In this document: positions 46,376 through 56,409 of the stretch, piece by piece
Position numbering within the stretch: position 1 is the stretch's first letter
How the letters are laid out: every line of letters begins with the position of its first letter
Source of the DNA: Sphingopyxis sp.
GTDB taxonomy: Bacteria; Pseudomonadota; Alphaproteobacteria; Sphingomonadales; Sphingomonadaceae
NCBI GenBank assembly: GCA_013823985.1
Contig: PNNB01000001.1
Coordinates: forward strand, 214,274 to 278,273
Length of the DNA: 64,000 bases
Direction of reading: 5' to 3'
Translations under genes and position numbers: made by a program
The notes under the pieces: model-generated
Seen by the model: only the letters and a program-made list of their open reading frames with translations
Databases searched by the model: none
Told to the model about the DNA's origin: nothing

Positions 46376-47322
46376 GAGCCTTCAGCTATGAACGCGCCAA
46401 GACGCCCGAGCAGGCCGCAGCGGCGGTTGCCGAAAATCAGGGTGCCAAGTTTCTGGCCGGTGGAACCAACCTTCTGGATTTGATGAAACTTGAAATCGAA
46501 ACGCCCACCCATTTGGTGGATGTTCAGGACCTCGGTCTTGATCGGATTGAAGATGCGGAGGATGGCGGCATCCGCATTGGTGCCTTTGTTTCGAACACTG
46601 CGCTCGCCTCTGACAAAAAAATCCGGTCGGATTACGGCGTGTTGACCCGCGCTATCGTTGCAGGCGCTTCGGGTCAGCTCCGCAACAAGGCAACCACAGC
46701 GGGCAATTTGATGCAACGCACGCGCTGCCCCTATTTTTACGACACCAACATGGCGTGCAATAAAAGAAAGCCGGGATCCGGCTGTGCCGCGATTGCTGGT
46801 TTCTCGCGCCAGCTTGGCGTGATCGGAACGTCCGATGCCTGTATCGCGACCTATCCGGGTGACATGGCGGTCGCGCTTCGGGTGCTCGATGCAACGGTGC
46901 AAACCGTAAAGGCCGATGGGTCAAGGCGCAGCATCCCGATTGCCGATTTCCATCGATTACCCGGCGACAGGCCCGATCTCGACAATGTGCTCGAACGCAG
47001 CGAACTCATCACGCATGTGACTTTACCCCGTCCGATCAAAGGCACCCATTTCTACCACAAAATCCGGGACCGCGCGTCCTACGCCTTTGCGCTTGTTTCG
47101 GCGGCAGGGGTTATCGCACCCGACGGAGCCGTAAGGGTCGCATTTGGCGGGGTTGCGCCCAAACCGTGGCGGGTCGAAGCAGCTGAAGCGGCAATCGCAA
47201 AGGACCGGAAGGCTGCCACAGCCCAAATATTCTCTGGTGCCCGACCGACCGAAGAGAATGAGTTCAAGATATCACTCGCTGATCGCGCGCTCGCTGCCGT
47301 TATCGCGGAAGCAAGGAGCTAG
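46372..47322 (+). CDS. paoB: Aldehyde oxidoreductase FAD-binding subunit PaoB (YagS)
   Basis: 316 residues. '[15 protein letters not shown]' near the start and '[20 protein letters not shown]' hold the FAD-binding site. Four cysteines (Cys119, Cys129, Cys138, Cys157) form the extra [4Fe-4S] cluster that distinguishes PaoB from xanthine dehydrogenase subunits. It has no signal peptide and is exported with PaoA. It overlaps paoA and precedes paoC by 5 bp. Confidence 0.9.
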   Translation: MRAFSYERAKTPEQAAAAVAENQGAKFLAGGTNLLDLMKLEIETPTHLVDVQDLGLDRIEDAEDGGIRIGAFVSNTALASDKKIRSDYGVLTRAIVAGASGQLRNKATTAGNLMQRTRCPYFYDTNMACNKRKPGSGCAAIAGFSRQLGVIGTSDACIATYPGDMAVALRVLDATVQTVKADGSRRSIPIADFHRLPGDRPDLDNVLERSELITHVTLPRPIKGTHFYHKIRDRASYAFALVSAAGVIAPDGAVRVAFGGVAPKPWRVEAAEAAIAKDRKAATAQIFSGARPTEENEFKISLADRALAAVIAEARS

Positions 47323-47327
47323 ACGCC

Positions 47328-49529
47328 ATGGAATTCAACGCTCCCGCAGGTCGCAATCTGTTCGACGGTTCAAAAGTCATTGGCAAATCGACACCGCGTA
47401 TCGATGGCCCCCTCAAAACGACAGGTCAGGCGCCCTATGCCTATGAACGTCACGACGTGGTGGCGGGCCAAGCATATGGCTATATTGTGGGCGCTGCCAT
47501 CGCCAAGGGGCGGATTTCCGCGATGGACGCGGCGGATGCGCGTGCCGCGCCGGGCGTCATTGCCGTTGTTCTCGCCACCGAAACCAAGCCCGTTGGAAAA
47601 GGCATGTCCAACAACGCACCGCTGTTCGGTGGGAACGAAATCGCGCATTACCATCAGGCGATTGCGTGTGTGGTTGCGGAGACATTCGAGCAGGCACGAT
47701 CGGCTGCCGCGCTTATCCGCACCACCTATGATCGCAATGCAGGAAAATTTGATTTTCCCAAACTCGCGCCCGACGCACCCCTTGCAAAAGGTGAAGACGG
47801 AAAGCCGGATCGCCAAACACTAGGTGACTTCGACAGCGCCTTTGCTGCGGCCGAAGTAAAGTTGGATGCCACCTATACCACGCCGGACGAGAGCCATGCG
47901 ATGATGGAGCCGCATGCGACAATCGCGGCCTGGGAAGGGGATAAGCTAACCCTATGGACCTCCAACCAGATGATCAACTGGGGCAAGGAGAGCATGGGAA
48001 AGATTTTGGGAATGGACCCCAAAAACATACGCCTCGATTCGTCTTATGTAGGCGGCGGTTTTGGCGGTAAGCTGTTTATCCGTGCCGATGCTGTCGTTGC
48101 CGCCTTGGCCTCCAAACAGGCCAAGCAACCCGTCAAAATAGCGCTGCAGCGGCCATTGATGGCGAACAACACCACCCACCGGCACGCGACAATTCAACGC
48201 CTGCGCATCGGTGCCGATCGCGATGGCCGCATCACCGCGCTTGGCCATGAAAATTGGTCGGGGAACATCAACGGGAAGGACGGTGAAAACGGTACACTCC
48301 AGACGCCGGTTCTGTATGCAGGTGCCAATCGCCTGACCGCCAACTATATAGCGACCCTCGATTTACCTGAGGGTAATGCCATGCGTGCACCGGGCGAGGC
48401 GGTTGGGCATATGGCCCTCGAAGTCGCAATGGACGAATTGGCCGAAAAGCTCGAGATGGATCCCATCGACTTGCGCATTCGCAACGAGCCAGCCGAGAAG
48501 GTTCCCGGCAAACCGGAAAAGCGCTTCTCCGACCGGAATCTGGTCCGTTGTCTGCGCGAAGGCAAAACGCGTTTTGGTTGGGAAAACCGAAAATCGAAGC
48601 CCGGCGCGGTGCGTGATGGGCAGTGGCTGATCGGCATGGGAGTTGCGGCAGGCTATCGTGCGGCACCCGCCAACACATCAGCCGCCCGGGTCAGACTGGA
48701 CGGTGCAGGAGGGGTCATCGTCGAGACCGACATGACCGACATCGGTACCGGCAGCTATACGATTATCGCACAGACGGCGGCAGAAACGCTGGGTGTGGCG
48801 CTGGAAAAGGTCAAGGTAACGCTGGGCGATTCAGATCATCCTGCAGCCGCCGGTTCCGGCGGACAATGGGGGGCGGCAAGTTCGACCGCCGGGGTCTATG
48901 CCGCGTGCGTTAGCTTGCGCCAAAAAATAGGCGAGAAGCTCGGGTTCGATGGTGATAAGGCCCAATTTGCAGGCGGCAAGATCAAGGCGGATGGCAAGAC
49001 GTTCGATCTTGCCCAAGCAGGCGCATTGTCAGTGGACGGCGAAATCAGCTTTGGAAAGTTCAAAGATGAATATGATGTTGGCACCTATGCTGCGCATTTT
49101 GCGGAAGTAGCCGTCAATGCCTATACCGGCGAAGCGCGCATTCGGCGCATGCTGGCGGTGTGTGACGCGGGACGCATATTGAACCCTCTCTCGGCGCGAA
49201 GCCAGGTCATTGGAGCGATGGTGATGGCGGCAGGCGCGGCCATGATGGAGGAACTGGTCGTCGACAAACGCTTCGGCTTTTTTGTGAACCATGATCTTGC
49301 CGGATATGAAGTTCCTGTCCATGCCGACATTCCCCAGCAGGATGTTGTCTTCCTGGACACACTCGATCCCATTATCTCGCCGTTAAAGGCAAAGGGTGTT
49401 GGGGAACTGGGCATCTGCGGGGTCGCTGCGGCTATTGCGAACGCAATGTACAACGCGACTGGCGTAAGGGTGCGGGAATATCCGATCACATTGGATAAAT
49501 ATTTCGAGCGGTTGCCGGATGTGGCCTAA
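47328..49529 (+). CDS. paoC: Aldehyde oxidoreductase molybdenum-binding subunit PaoC (YagR)
   Basis: 733 residues, one more than E. coli PaoC. 'YVGGGFGGKLF' and 'RAPGEAVGHMALE' line the molybdopterin cofactor site; the catalytic Glu693 is in 'GVGELGICGVA', where E. coli has Glu692. It probably binds a cytosine-dinucleotide cofactor, as PaoC does. The cofactor-insertion chaperone PaoD (XdhC family) is not in the operon: the next gene downstream is on the opposite strand. Confidence 0.92.
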   Translation: MEFNAPAGRNLFDGSKVIGKSTPRIDGPLKTTGQAPYAYERHDVVAGQAYGYIVGAAIAKGRISAMDAADARAAPGVIAVVLATETKPVGKGMSNNAPLFGGNEIAHYHQAIACVVAETFEQARSAAALIRTTYDRNAGKFDFPKLAPDAPLAKGEDGKPDRQTLGDFDSAFAAAEVKLDATYTTPDESHAMMEPHATIAAWEGDKLTLWTSNQMINWGKESMGKILGMDPKNIRLDSSYVGGGFGGKLFIRADAVVAALASKQAKQPVKIALQRPLMANNTTHRHATIQRLRIGADRDGRITALGHENWSGNINGKDGENGTLQTPVLYAGANRLTANYIATLDLPEGNAMRAPGEAVGHMALEVAMDELAEKLEMDPIDLRIRNEPAEKVPGKPEKRFSDRNLVRCLREGKTRFGWENRKSKPGAVRDGQWLIGMGVAAGYRAAPANTSAARVRLDGAGGVIVETDMTDIGTGSYTIIAQTAAETLGVALEKVKVTLGDSDHPAAAGSGGQWGAASSTAGVYAACVSLRQKIGEKLGFDGDKAQFAGGKIKADGKTFDLAQAGALSVDGEISFGKFKDEYDVGTYAAHFAEVAVNAYTGEARIRRMLAVCDAGRILNPLSARSQVIGAMVMAAGAAMMEELVVDKRFGFFVNHDLAGYEVPVHADIPQQDVVFLDTLDPIISPLKAKGVGELGICGVAAAIANAMYNATGVRVREYPITLDKYFERLPDVA

Positions 49530-49534
49530 AGGGC

Positions 49535-50527
49535 TCAATCGCCCTTGAATTGGATATCCGCGATGGAACGCTGTCCGTTTTTCCGGTCGAGCTGCACGAT
49601 AATGTCGATCATGGACCGTGCATAATCAATGGTCTCGTTGCGGCCGAGGCCAAGGTCGGCTTGCATGCACATCAGCGCCAGCTGTTCGAACGCGCCTTCC
49701 GTTGTGCTCGCATGGATGGTGCTGATCGAGCCGGGGTGACCGGTATTGATGGCGCGCAGGAAGGTAACCGTTTCGGCACCTCTTAATTCGCCGACGATCA
49801 GCCGGTCCGGGCGCATGCGCAAGGATGCGCGCATCAGTTCTTCGATGGTTACCCGGGCCTCGCCCTGATCACCCGATACCGCGACCAGGCCGATGGAATT
49901 GTTGCGACCGAGCTTGATTTCGGGCGTATCTTCGATGGCGATGACACGCTCGTTTTGCGGGATTTCTTTAAGCAGGGCGTTAAGCAGGGTGGTTTTCCCC
50001 GACGATGTTCCGCCCGACAGCAATATGGTTTTGCGCATGGCCACCGCCCTTTTCAGGAAGGTGGATACATCGCCTTTTTCGAGCAACGCCGATAAGGACA
50101 GTTCGGATTTAGGTGCATTCAATGAACCCGGGCGGCATTGCGCCAGATATCCGTCGACGGTCATATCGTGCAGCACATGTTTGCGGATCGCTATCGCGAC
50201 CGATCCGCGTGTGGCAGGTGGCAGGACAATCTGGATACGCGCGCCGCCCGGCAGGATGGCCGCCAAAAGCGGGCTTTCGCGGTTGATGCCCTGATGGCTT
50301 ATCCGTGCCACCTGTTGCGCAAGGCGTTCGAGTAGTTGTGCGTCGATGGCAGGCGCGTCATGGCACTCCATCTCGTCCGCGCCCATGCGTTCGACCCAGA
50401 CCTCATGCGGTTGGTTGACCAATATTTCGGTGACATCATCCGCCGCCAGCCACGCCTCAAAAGGTGCGAGGTAGCTGTTGAGGTAGACATTACCGCCACT
50501 CCCCGAAAGCGGGGTCACCATGTTCAT
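49535..50527 (-). CDS. virB11: Type IV secretion ATPase VirB11
   Basis: 330 residues. Walker A 'GGTSSGKTT' at 172-180; 'AIEDTPEIKL' (Asp box), 'LRMRPDRLIVGELRGAE' (Walker B region) and 'STIHAS' are typical of the traffic ATPase. It forms a hexamer at the inner-membrane face. Last gene of the cluster; its start overlaps the virB10 stop by one base (TAATG). It ends 5 bp from the convergent paoC stop. Confidence 0.94.
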   Translation of the reverse strand: MNMVTPLSGSGGNVYLNSYLAPFEAWLAADDVTEILVNQPHEVWVERMGADEMECHDAPAIDAQLLERLAQQVARISHQGINRESPLLAAILPGGARIQIVLPPATRGSVAIAIRKHVLHDMTVDGYLAQCRPGSLNAPKSELSLSALLEKGDVSTFLKRAVAMRKTILLSGGTSSGKTTLLNALLKEIPQNERVIAIEDTPEIKLGRNNSIGLVAVSGDQGEARVTIEELMRASLRMRPDRLIVGELRGAETVTFLRAINTGHPGSISTIHASTTEGAFEQLALMCMQADLGLGRNETIDYARSMIDIIVQLDRKNGQRSIADIQFKGD

Positions 50528-51639
50528 TACGAACCGCCGTCTGTGCCGGAGAAGTCGAGATCGCGGGCGATGAAAATGCGGATTGCCGTGCCCTGCGCCA
50601 CTTTGACCGTGGGCGGGATGCTGATGTCGCGCTGCAGCGCAATGCCCGCAACACTTTTTGCATCATCTGCGGTGCGCACGACGACGTCATTGCCGCCACG
50701 CTGCAGCAGGCCGAGACCCGACTGCACCACCGAAAGCAAGATGGCCGATCCGAAGCGTTTGAGGAAATGGCTGTCGACCTTGCCACCCAGACCCGCACGG
50801 CCCAAGGGATCGGTGACAGGCGAGCCCAGTGATACGGTGACGCCGTCGGGACGGGTCAGGCGGGTCCAGACGATGAAGGCACGCGACTGTCCAGCCGCCA
50901 GGCCGGAACGATATTGGCCGATCAGGCGGCTTCCGCTGGGGATCAGCACGCGCCGTCCGTCAAAGCCCATGACATCGCGGCTGACAACGGCACGGACATA
51001 GCCCGGAAGGTCGGAGTTGATGGCGGTTTCCAGAACACCCGCGATAATCGCACCCTGCGGTACGGTATAGCTGCTGTTGGAGATACGCACTGCGCGCGCA
51101 GGGGCATTTTCCGCTGCAGCGACGCGGTCGGCGAACTTGTCGTCTGCGCTCAGATCGTCATTCTTGACGCCTGCAAGCCCGGGTGTCGGGGGTAGAGCCG
51201 CTACTGGGCCGCTTTTTGTAAGATCGACGACGACGCCGGGGGCCAGAAGACGGTTGGCCGTAGCTGCCTGCGCCCCGACCATACCCAGTACGGGCGCGCC
51301 TGCTGCATCAACCGGCGGCGGGATCAATGTTGGGGGCGGCAATTCGGGAGGTCCCGGTAACAGCACAGGCTTGGGCACGATCCCGCCTGCGGGCATGACG
51401 CTAGCTGCCATTGGTGCAGCCGGATTGGCGCCCGCTTGTGTCGCGTCGCCCCGGCTTGTGGCCAGGGTGGTGAAGGTAAGGATACCGAGCAAGCCGATAC
51501 CCACGAAGCCAAGCTTCATACCCGGAGACAATCCGGCGGGCATGGCAACGGGCGACAAGACCGGCGAATTGGCATCCTCCAGCGCGCCCGCCTCCATAGT
51601 CGTGCGGGGATCGGTCCCTTCGGGTTTCAGAACACTCAT
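50527..51639 (-). CDS. virB10: Type IV secretion core protein VirB10/TrbI
   Basis: 370 residues from the ATG at 51639, which has GAGG about six bases upstream. One membrane helix at 42-60 follows a cytosolic tail. A proline-rich segment spans about 88-110 ('PGPPELPPPTLIPPP'), and the C-terminal beta-barrel contains 'YTVPQGAIIAGVLETAINSDLPG' and 'GSRLIGQYRSGL'. It spans the envelope and signals between the ATPases and the outer pore. It overlaps virB9 by four bases. Confidence 0.94.
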   Translation of the reverse strand: MSVLKPEGTDPRTTMEAGALEDANSPVLSPVAMPAGLSPGMKLGFVGIGLLGILTFTTLATSRGDATQAGANPAAPMAASVMPAGGIVPKPVLLPGPPELPPPTLIPPPVDAAGAPVLGMVGAQAATANRLLAPGVVVDLTKSGPVAALPPTPGLAGVKNDDLSADDKFADRVAAAENAPARAVRISNSSYTVPQGAIIAGVLETAINSDLPGYVRAVVSRDVMGFDGRRVLIPSGSRLIGQYRSGLAAGQSRAFIVWTRLTRPDGVTVSLGSPVTDPLGRAGLGGKVDSHFLKRFGSAILLSVVQSGLGLLQRGGNDVVVRTADDAKSVAGIALQRDISIPPTVKVAQGTAIRIFIARDLDFSGTDGGS

Positions 51640-52448
51640 GGTTTTGCCTCCCGTGATTTGCAGCCGAACAGGCCGCACTTTTTCTTTGCCCGTTCACGCG
51701 GAGCATCCGCGCCGGGGGTAGGTGCGGCGTAGGCGTCGTTGAAGATGATGGTCACTTCCTTGCCGTGCCGAAGAACGAATTGCGGGGCGACCTGCTCGAC
51801 CACCACATAGGGTCCGCGCACGGCAAAGTTCACGATGCTCTCGCCTGCATCGGGGGTGATGCTGAAAATAGCGGGGGTAGCCGCGCCTGCAGCGAAGCGG
51901 AAATAGGTGGCTTTGCCGTCGTCGAATACCTGATCAGGCACATTGGCCTTCGCGCCATCATAGCTGTAGGCGCGGTTCCACAATTCGGGCGGGGTCGTGA
52001 TCAGTGGCGGAGCAGCGGCGCTGGCAGTCTCGTCCAAATGCTTTTGCGGATAGGTGAATCGAACGGCATAAGTCACCTGGGTCGGCGCGACCTTGAGCCC
52101 GGACTTGGCCACAAGTTCAAGATTATAGCGGCGCATGTTCGTAATGATCGACATGTTGGTGGTGCGCGGAATACCCACAGGCTTCAGGAACATCACAGTC
52201 CCCGACCCGTTGGGCGTCACCTGCCAGCCAGAAGAATCGCCGATGCCGACGGTTTCGATCCGCTCGCCCACGTCGAATTCCAGCGTCATCTGATAACCGG
52301 TATGTCCGGTCAGGCGGACGACGCCATTGGGGTCGTAATGGACATAGCGGATGTTGGGCGCGACCTGCACCGTTTCCGACGTTTGGGCCAATACAGGCAT
52401 GGCGAGCGTAAAGCTGGCAAGCAGCAGGGCGATATATTTGGCGGTCAT
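51636..52448 (-). CDS. virB9: Type IV secretion core protein VirB9/TrbG
   Basis: 270 residues. A signal peptide ends 'MPVLAQ'. 'RYVHYDPNGVVRLTGHTGYQMTLEF' and 'IFSITPDAGESIVNFAVRGPYVVVE' belong to the N- and C-terminal domains. The C-terminus ends with Cys258-x4-Cys263 ('CGLFGC'), two cysteines within 13 residues of the end; in Agrobacterium a VirB9 cysteine pairs with VirB7, but no virB7 is present here. It overlaps both virB6 and virB10 by four bases. Confidence 0.93.
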   Translation of the reverse strand: MTAKYIALLLASFTLAMPVLAQTSETVQVAPNIRYVHYDPNGVVRLTGHTGYQMTLEFDVGERIETVGIGDSSGWQVTPNGSGTVMFLKPVGIPRTTNMSIITNMRRYNLELVAKSGLKVAPTQVTYAVRFTYPQKHLDETASAAAPPLITTPPELWNRAYSYDGAKANVPDQVFDDGKATYFRFAAGAATPAIFSITPDAGESIVNFAVRGPYVVVEQVAPQFVLRHGKEVTIIFNDAYAAPTPGADAPRERAKKKCGLFGCKSREAKP

Positions 52449-53692
52449 GCGGCGTTCCTGACGGCTTTAATGGGGGCGCGGACGGCGGTGACGCGTCCTC
52501 GGGTGATGCGGCGGTCAGCTTTCATTTCAGTCGCCCGCTGCGCGCTTCCCTCTGTTTCCACGCGGTGTGGCAACAGGATGGCGCGTTGATTGGCAGAACT
52601 GCCGGGTGCCGAGAAGCTCGCGGTACGCTCGATAGCGCTGACCATGCTTTGCATACGCTCGTTGTAGATCATGGCGGGCGCGGACGCCGTCGCGGTAGCC
52701 TGAGCGCCTTGAGACTGCATCGTGTCGGCGGTGCTGTTCGTGCGCAAGGACAGGGTCCATCCGCTGACGATGGTGCGCCCGATGCGGAACAGTTGCACCG
52801 CCACTGCCACCGTGATCAGCACGATGACCAGGATCGTCAGTGCGGCGCGGAGCGAGAAGACGCCCTGATTTGCAGACACATACATGTCGGCCAAGACCGG
52901 CTCGATCAATGCCGTCGATCCGGCGGTTGTCATGATGGCCATGACGGGAACCAGCGCCATCAACACCGCAGCACGCGCCCATCCGAGCGTCAGGCCGCGC
53001 GTCACGGAAAAAAGTCCGAGCACCGCAAAGAGCGGCCCGAGAAGGAGGAGTAGTCCCAATATGATCTTTGCCACCACGAGCACGCCCGCCGATGCAAGCA
53101 CCAACAGCAGCGCGCTGAGCATCAGCATGTTGGGACCAAGCGAATCCTTCGGCGCAACAATCGCGGTGATACCGGTCGCGGTCGGGGGCAGTGCCTCGGC
53201 CTCGTCCTTCTGCTCTGTCGGCATCGCCGCGTCAGGCGCGGCATTTTCGGGGCGTGCGTCAAATTCGGTCCACGCATCGGCAAGATCGACCATGCGGCCG
53301 GACAGCATATCGACACGCTGGTTGACGCTGCTGCTCTGTCCGGCGGACGGATTGACCGCGCTGACAATTTCCTGCGGGCCGTCGGTCAGCACGTCGTAGA
53401 CGAGTATCTGGTAAGTCGCCCAATTGCTGGTCAGGGCAAGCACCGCACCGATCAGCAGCATCCGCGGCGCCATTTCGCCCATGCTGAGCGTGGAGCGGCC
53501 AAAAATCAGGCGGTAGCCGACGATGGCGACATAGATGGTCAACGCGATCGTCAATGCATAGCCGAACACGCTGCCGGGGCCGAGCAAATTGGCGTAACTG
53601 GCCTGAACCGTCGACTGCATGTAGCAATCCACGGTGTTGACCATGGTTTCAGCCGAACCTGCTGTGGCGTTTATGGCGGCGCATTTCGCCAT
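52445..53692 (-). CDS. virB6: Type IV secretion membrane protein VirB6/TrbL
   Basis: 415 residues with several hydrophobic segments ('GSVFGYALTIALTIYVAIVG', 'LMLSALLLVLASAGVLVVAK', 'LTLGWARAAVLMALVPVMA'). A hydrophilic insert of about 70 residues lies between the third helix and the later ones, rich in Asp/Glu/Pro/Ala. The C-terminal ~100 residues are soluble and basic ('RRITRGRVTAVRAPIKAVRN'). It is longer than typical VirB6 (about 300). The start (53692) overlaps the virB4 stop by one base (TGATG). Confidence 0.88.
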   Translation of the reverse strand: MAKCAAINATAGSAETMVNTVDCYMQSTVQASYANLLGPGSVFGYALTIALTIYVAIVGYRLIFGRSTLSMGEMAPRMLLIGAVLALTSNWATYQILVYDVLTDGPQEIVSAVNPSAGQSSSVNQRVDMLSGRMVDLADAWTEFDARPENAAPDAAMPTEQKDEAEALPPTATGITAIVAPKDSLGPNMLMLSALLLVLASAGVLVVAKIILGLLLLLGPLFAVLGLFSVTRGLTLGWARAAVLMALVPVMAIMTTAGSTALIEPVLADMYVSANQGVFSLRAALTILVIVLITVAVAVQLFRIGRTIVSGWTLSLRTNSTADTMQSQGAQATATASAPAMIYNERMQSMVSAIERTASFSAPGSSANQRAILLPHRVETEGSAQRATEMKADRRITRGRVTAVRAPIKAVRNAA

Positions 53693-56118
53693 CAGCCGCG
53701 CGTTCCTGTCTTGGTGTTTTGCCACAATGCCGACGGGCCTTCTTCGGCAGCCTGAAGCAATTGCGGCATCCATTCCAAAGGTGCATCGCCATGGGCATCG
53801 CGCAATTCGTCCAATTTGCGAACGCTGCTTTCGCGGCCGGACAAGACGGTCATCGCATCGGGCATGTCGCCCATATCAAGGCGGGCTACGACGCTGTTGC
53901 CGCTTTGCTTGACCAGAACGCAGCGCAAATGTTCGGGCAGCGAACGGACCAGATCAAGCTCATGCTCGGTCAACCCAAAGCCGTCGCAATAGTCGGACGC
54001 TTGTGCCTTGGGGTTGCTCATGAACAATTGGGTGGCCGACTGTTCGATGATGGTGGCGGCAATCTTGCTCTCAATCGCGTCGCTGGCGCTTTGCGTTGCA
54101 AAGCCGACCACGCCATTGCGTTTCCGGATCGTCTTCATCCAGTCTTTCAGGCGGTGCACGAAGATTTCATCGTCCAGCGCTTTCCAACCTTCGTCGATCA
54201 CGATCATCGAAGGTGTGCCGTCCAGACGCTCGTCCACACGGTGGAACAGATACATCATCGCCGGCGTGCGCAGCACGGGGTTGTCAAGCAGCGATGTCAT
54301 GTCAAAACCGGCGGTACGGGTGTCGAGGTTCAATTCGTCACGGACATTGTCAAACAACCATGCATGCTCGCCTGCACCATACCAGGGTGCCAGGCGCGAC
54401 GCGAGGTCACCACGCGCAGGCCGCGCGCCACCAGCGAGCAATTCGACCAGATAGCGCAATTGGCGATGTTCCATCGGCTGGTCAAAATTGGCCTCCACCG
54501 CGCTGGCGATGATCGCATTTTCGTCGGCGGTCAGTTGTCCGCCCATGGGCGTCAACATCTGCGACAGCCATTGGCGCAGGAACGCCTGGTTGGCGGCGGT
54601 GCTGGGCAATTGCAACGGATTGAAACCCGTCGGCTTGCCCGGGCGCAGCACATCATAATGGCCGCCAATGGCGCGAATGAAGATTTCCGCACCCCGATCC
54701 TTGTCGAAAAAGAAGGTACGCGGATTGAACTTTTGCGACTGGGCAATCAGGAAGTTCAGTACCACGGTTTTACCCGATCCCGATGGACCGATCAGCGTGA
54801 AGTTGCCCAGATCGCCGCTGTGCAGGTTGAAGAAATAGGGCGTGCTTGATGTGGTTTCGAGCACGGTAATGGGCTCCCCCCATGGCCCGCCCGCAGGCGC
54901 GCCGATAGGAAATCCATGCAGGGAAATCAGCCCCGACAAATTAGCCGTTGACACCAGCGCCTTGCGCGCGATGAATTCGGCATTGCCGGGGAACTGGCCC
55001 CAGAAGGCGCTTTCCAGATTGAGATCTTCGCGCACCGACACCGCGCCGATATCGGCAAGTGATGCCTGCACATCGGCAACCGCAGCGTCGAGGGCAGGAA
55101 GGCTGCCGGCGCGGACATGAACGCTCAAGTGATGCTCGCCATAGGCCGCGGCACCACCGGTCAGCTCATCTTTTGCGCCCAGTAAGCCTTGGCGCAATGT
55201 TGTGGTTTCATCGGATGCAGCCCGTAACCGGCGCAGCGCCAAGCCGATCCGTTCGTCGGCAATCTGGCGGTCCACAAAAGCAAAGCTTTCGGTCAGCGTC
55301 AGTTCGTGTGGCAGCCGAAGCAGATTGTCGAGCATGCCGGGGCTGGTCGTGGCAGGATAATCCTTGATCGACACAATCGCACCAAAACGCGATGTCTCCG
55401 CACTGGACCCTTTCAGGTGCAACGCGTCGAGGCCGAAGCTGATCCGTTTGTAAGGCAAATAATGCCCCGCATCGCCCGTGGGTTCGAGCAGCGGCTGCAT
55501 TTCACCATTGTACAGGGCCGACAGGATTTCCAAAGGCTCGGAACATATGCCGCTTGCCCCTTGATAGCGTTCAAGGACGCGCGGGCCATAGCGGCTGAGC
55601 GCCGAAAGAAGATTGGTGCGCGCACTGTCCAGTTCGCGCAATTCGCGTGCCTGTTCGGCTAGCTTTTCTTCGGGCGAGCGTTTGCCGCTGCCCCATTTTG
55701 TCAGCCGTTCAACAAAGCCGACCTTGCCACGTGCCGGCCGGCGGACCAGCATCAGGATGATATCGTTGATGTAAAGCTGTTTACCGCGCAACCGTTCCTG
55801 CCATGCGGCGTCGAGGTCGCGGGCGAAGCCCTCGGGCTGGGGTGTCGACAGTTCAGCGGCCACGCGGCGCCGGATGACATGGCAATACAGCATCAAATTT
55901 GAATTTGCGATGCCACGCATGACGACATCACGCACAGCAGCCATATGGTTCAGCGTCTCGCTATCGGCGGTTTCGAACGCGATTCCGTCGATCTGGATCA
56001 TCTGGATCAGTTCGCCGGTGCGCGTGGCCAATGTGTGGTCATTTACATGACCGGCATAGGGCAAACGGTCCCCCGCACGCGGGTCCAACTTGGCAAGTTT
56101 TTGCGAAGAAAGCTTCAT
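53692..56118 (-). CDS. virB4: Type IV secretion ATPase VirB4
   Basis: 808 residues. The N-terminal CagE/TrbE/VirB domain leads to Walker A 'GPSGSGKTV' near residue 445 and Walker B 'MIVIDEGWKAL' near residue 645; 'GFATQSASDAI' is a further ATPase motif. It powers pilus biogenesis and substrate transfer. Length is typical. It starts 3 bp after the virB3 stop. Confidence 0.95.
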   Translation of the reverse strand: MKLSSQKLAKLDPRAGDRLPYAGHVNDHTLATRTGELIQMIQIDGIAFETADSETLNHMAAVRDVVMRGIANSNLMLYCHVIRRRVAAELSTPQPEGFARDLDAAWQERLRGKQLYINDIILMLVRRPARGKVGFVERLTKWGSGKRSPEEKLAEQARELRELDSARTNLLSALSRYGPRVLERYQGASGICSEPLEILSALYNGEMQPLLEPTGDAGHYLPYKRISFGLDALHLKGSSAETSRFGAIVSIKDYPATTSPGMLDNLLRLPHELTLTESFAFVDRQIADERIGLALRRLRAASDETTTLRQGLLGAKDELTGGAAAYGEHHLSVHVRAGSLPALDAAVADVQASLADIGAVSVREDLNLESAFWGQFPGNAEFIARKALVSTANLSGLISLHGFPIGAPAGGPWGEPITVLETTSSTPYFFNLHSGDLGNFTLIGPSGSGKTVVLNFLIAQSQKFNPRTFFFDKDRGAEIFIRAIGGHYDVLRPGKPTGFNPLQLPSTAANQAFLRQWLSQMLTPMGGQLTADENAIIASAVEANFDQPMEHRQLRYLVELLAGGARPARGDLASRLAPWYGAGEHAWLFDNVRDELNLDTRTAGFDMTSLLDNPVLRTPAMMYLFHRVDERLDGTPSMIVIDEGWKALDDEIFVHRLKDWMKTIRKRNGVVGFATQSASDAIESKIAATIIEQSATQLFMSNPKAQASDYCDGFGLTEHELDLVRSLPEHLRCVLVKQSGNSVVARLDMGDMPDAMTVLSGRESSVRKLDELRDAHGDAPLEWMPQLLQAAEEGPSALWQNTKTGTRG

Positions 56119-56121
56119 AGG

Positions 56122-56406
56122 TCAGGGCCGATAGCTGTTGCAGCGCCACAGGTCGTGCGTACGCGTCCGGCCGCAACGGCTGACCTTGGTAATCCAAAGG
56201 TCAAAGATGCGGGGTTCGCGCAAGCAGGCCATGTAGCCGATGGCGTGGATCAGGACGGCGGCGGGTATCGCCCAAAAGGACCCGCTGATGAGGAAAATTT
56301 CCGTCGTCACGATAAGGTTGATGATGAAATAGCTATAGGTCACGCCCGCAAACATTTGCGGCTGCGTCAGAGCGCGAAAGACAGGCGTGCGGTTTAGCGG
56401 CGTCAT
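56122..56406 (-). CDS. virB3: Type IV secretion inner-membrane protein VirB3
   Basis: 94 residues. 'TPVFRALTQPQMFAGVTYSYF' is the VirB3 start; two hydrophobic segments follow ('IINLIVTTEIFLISGSFWAI', 'AVLIHAIGYMACL'). Located between virB2 and virB4, in the conserved order. Confidence 0.9.
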   Translation of the reverse strand: MTPLNRTPVFRALTQPQMFAGVTYSYFIINLIVTTEIFLISGSFWAIPAAVLIHAIGYMACLREPRIFDLWITKVSRCGRTRTHDLWRCNSYRP

Positions 56407-56409
56407 CCG

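Noticed and set aside
53719..54849. 376-codon plus-strand frame inside virB4
   Set aside because: Antisense to conserved VirB4 motifs; no independent evidence.
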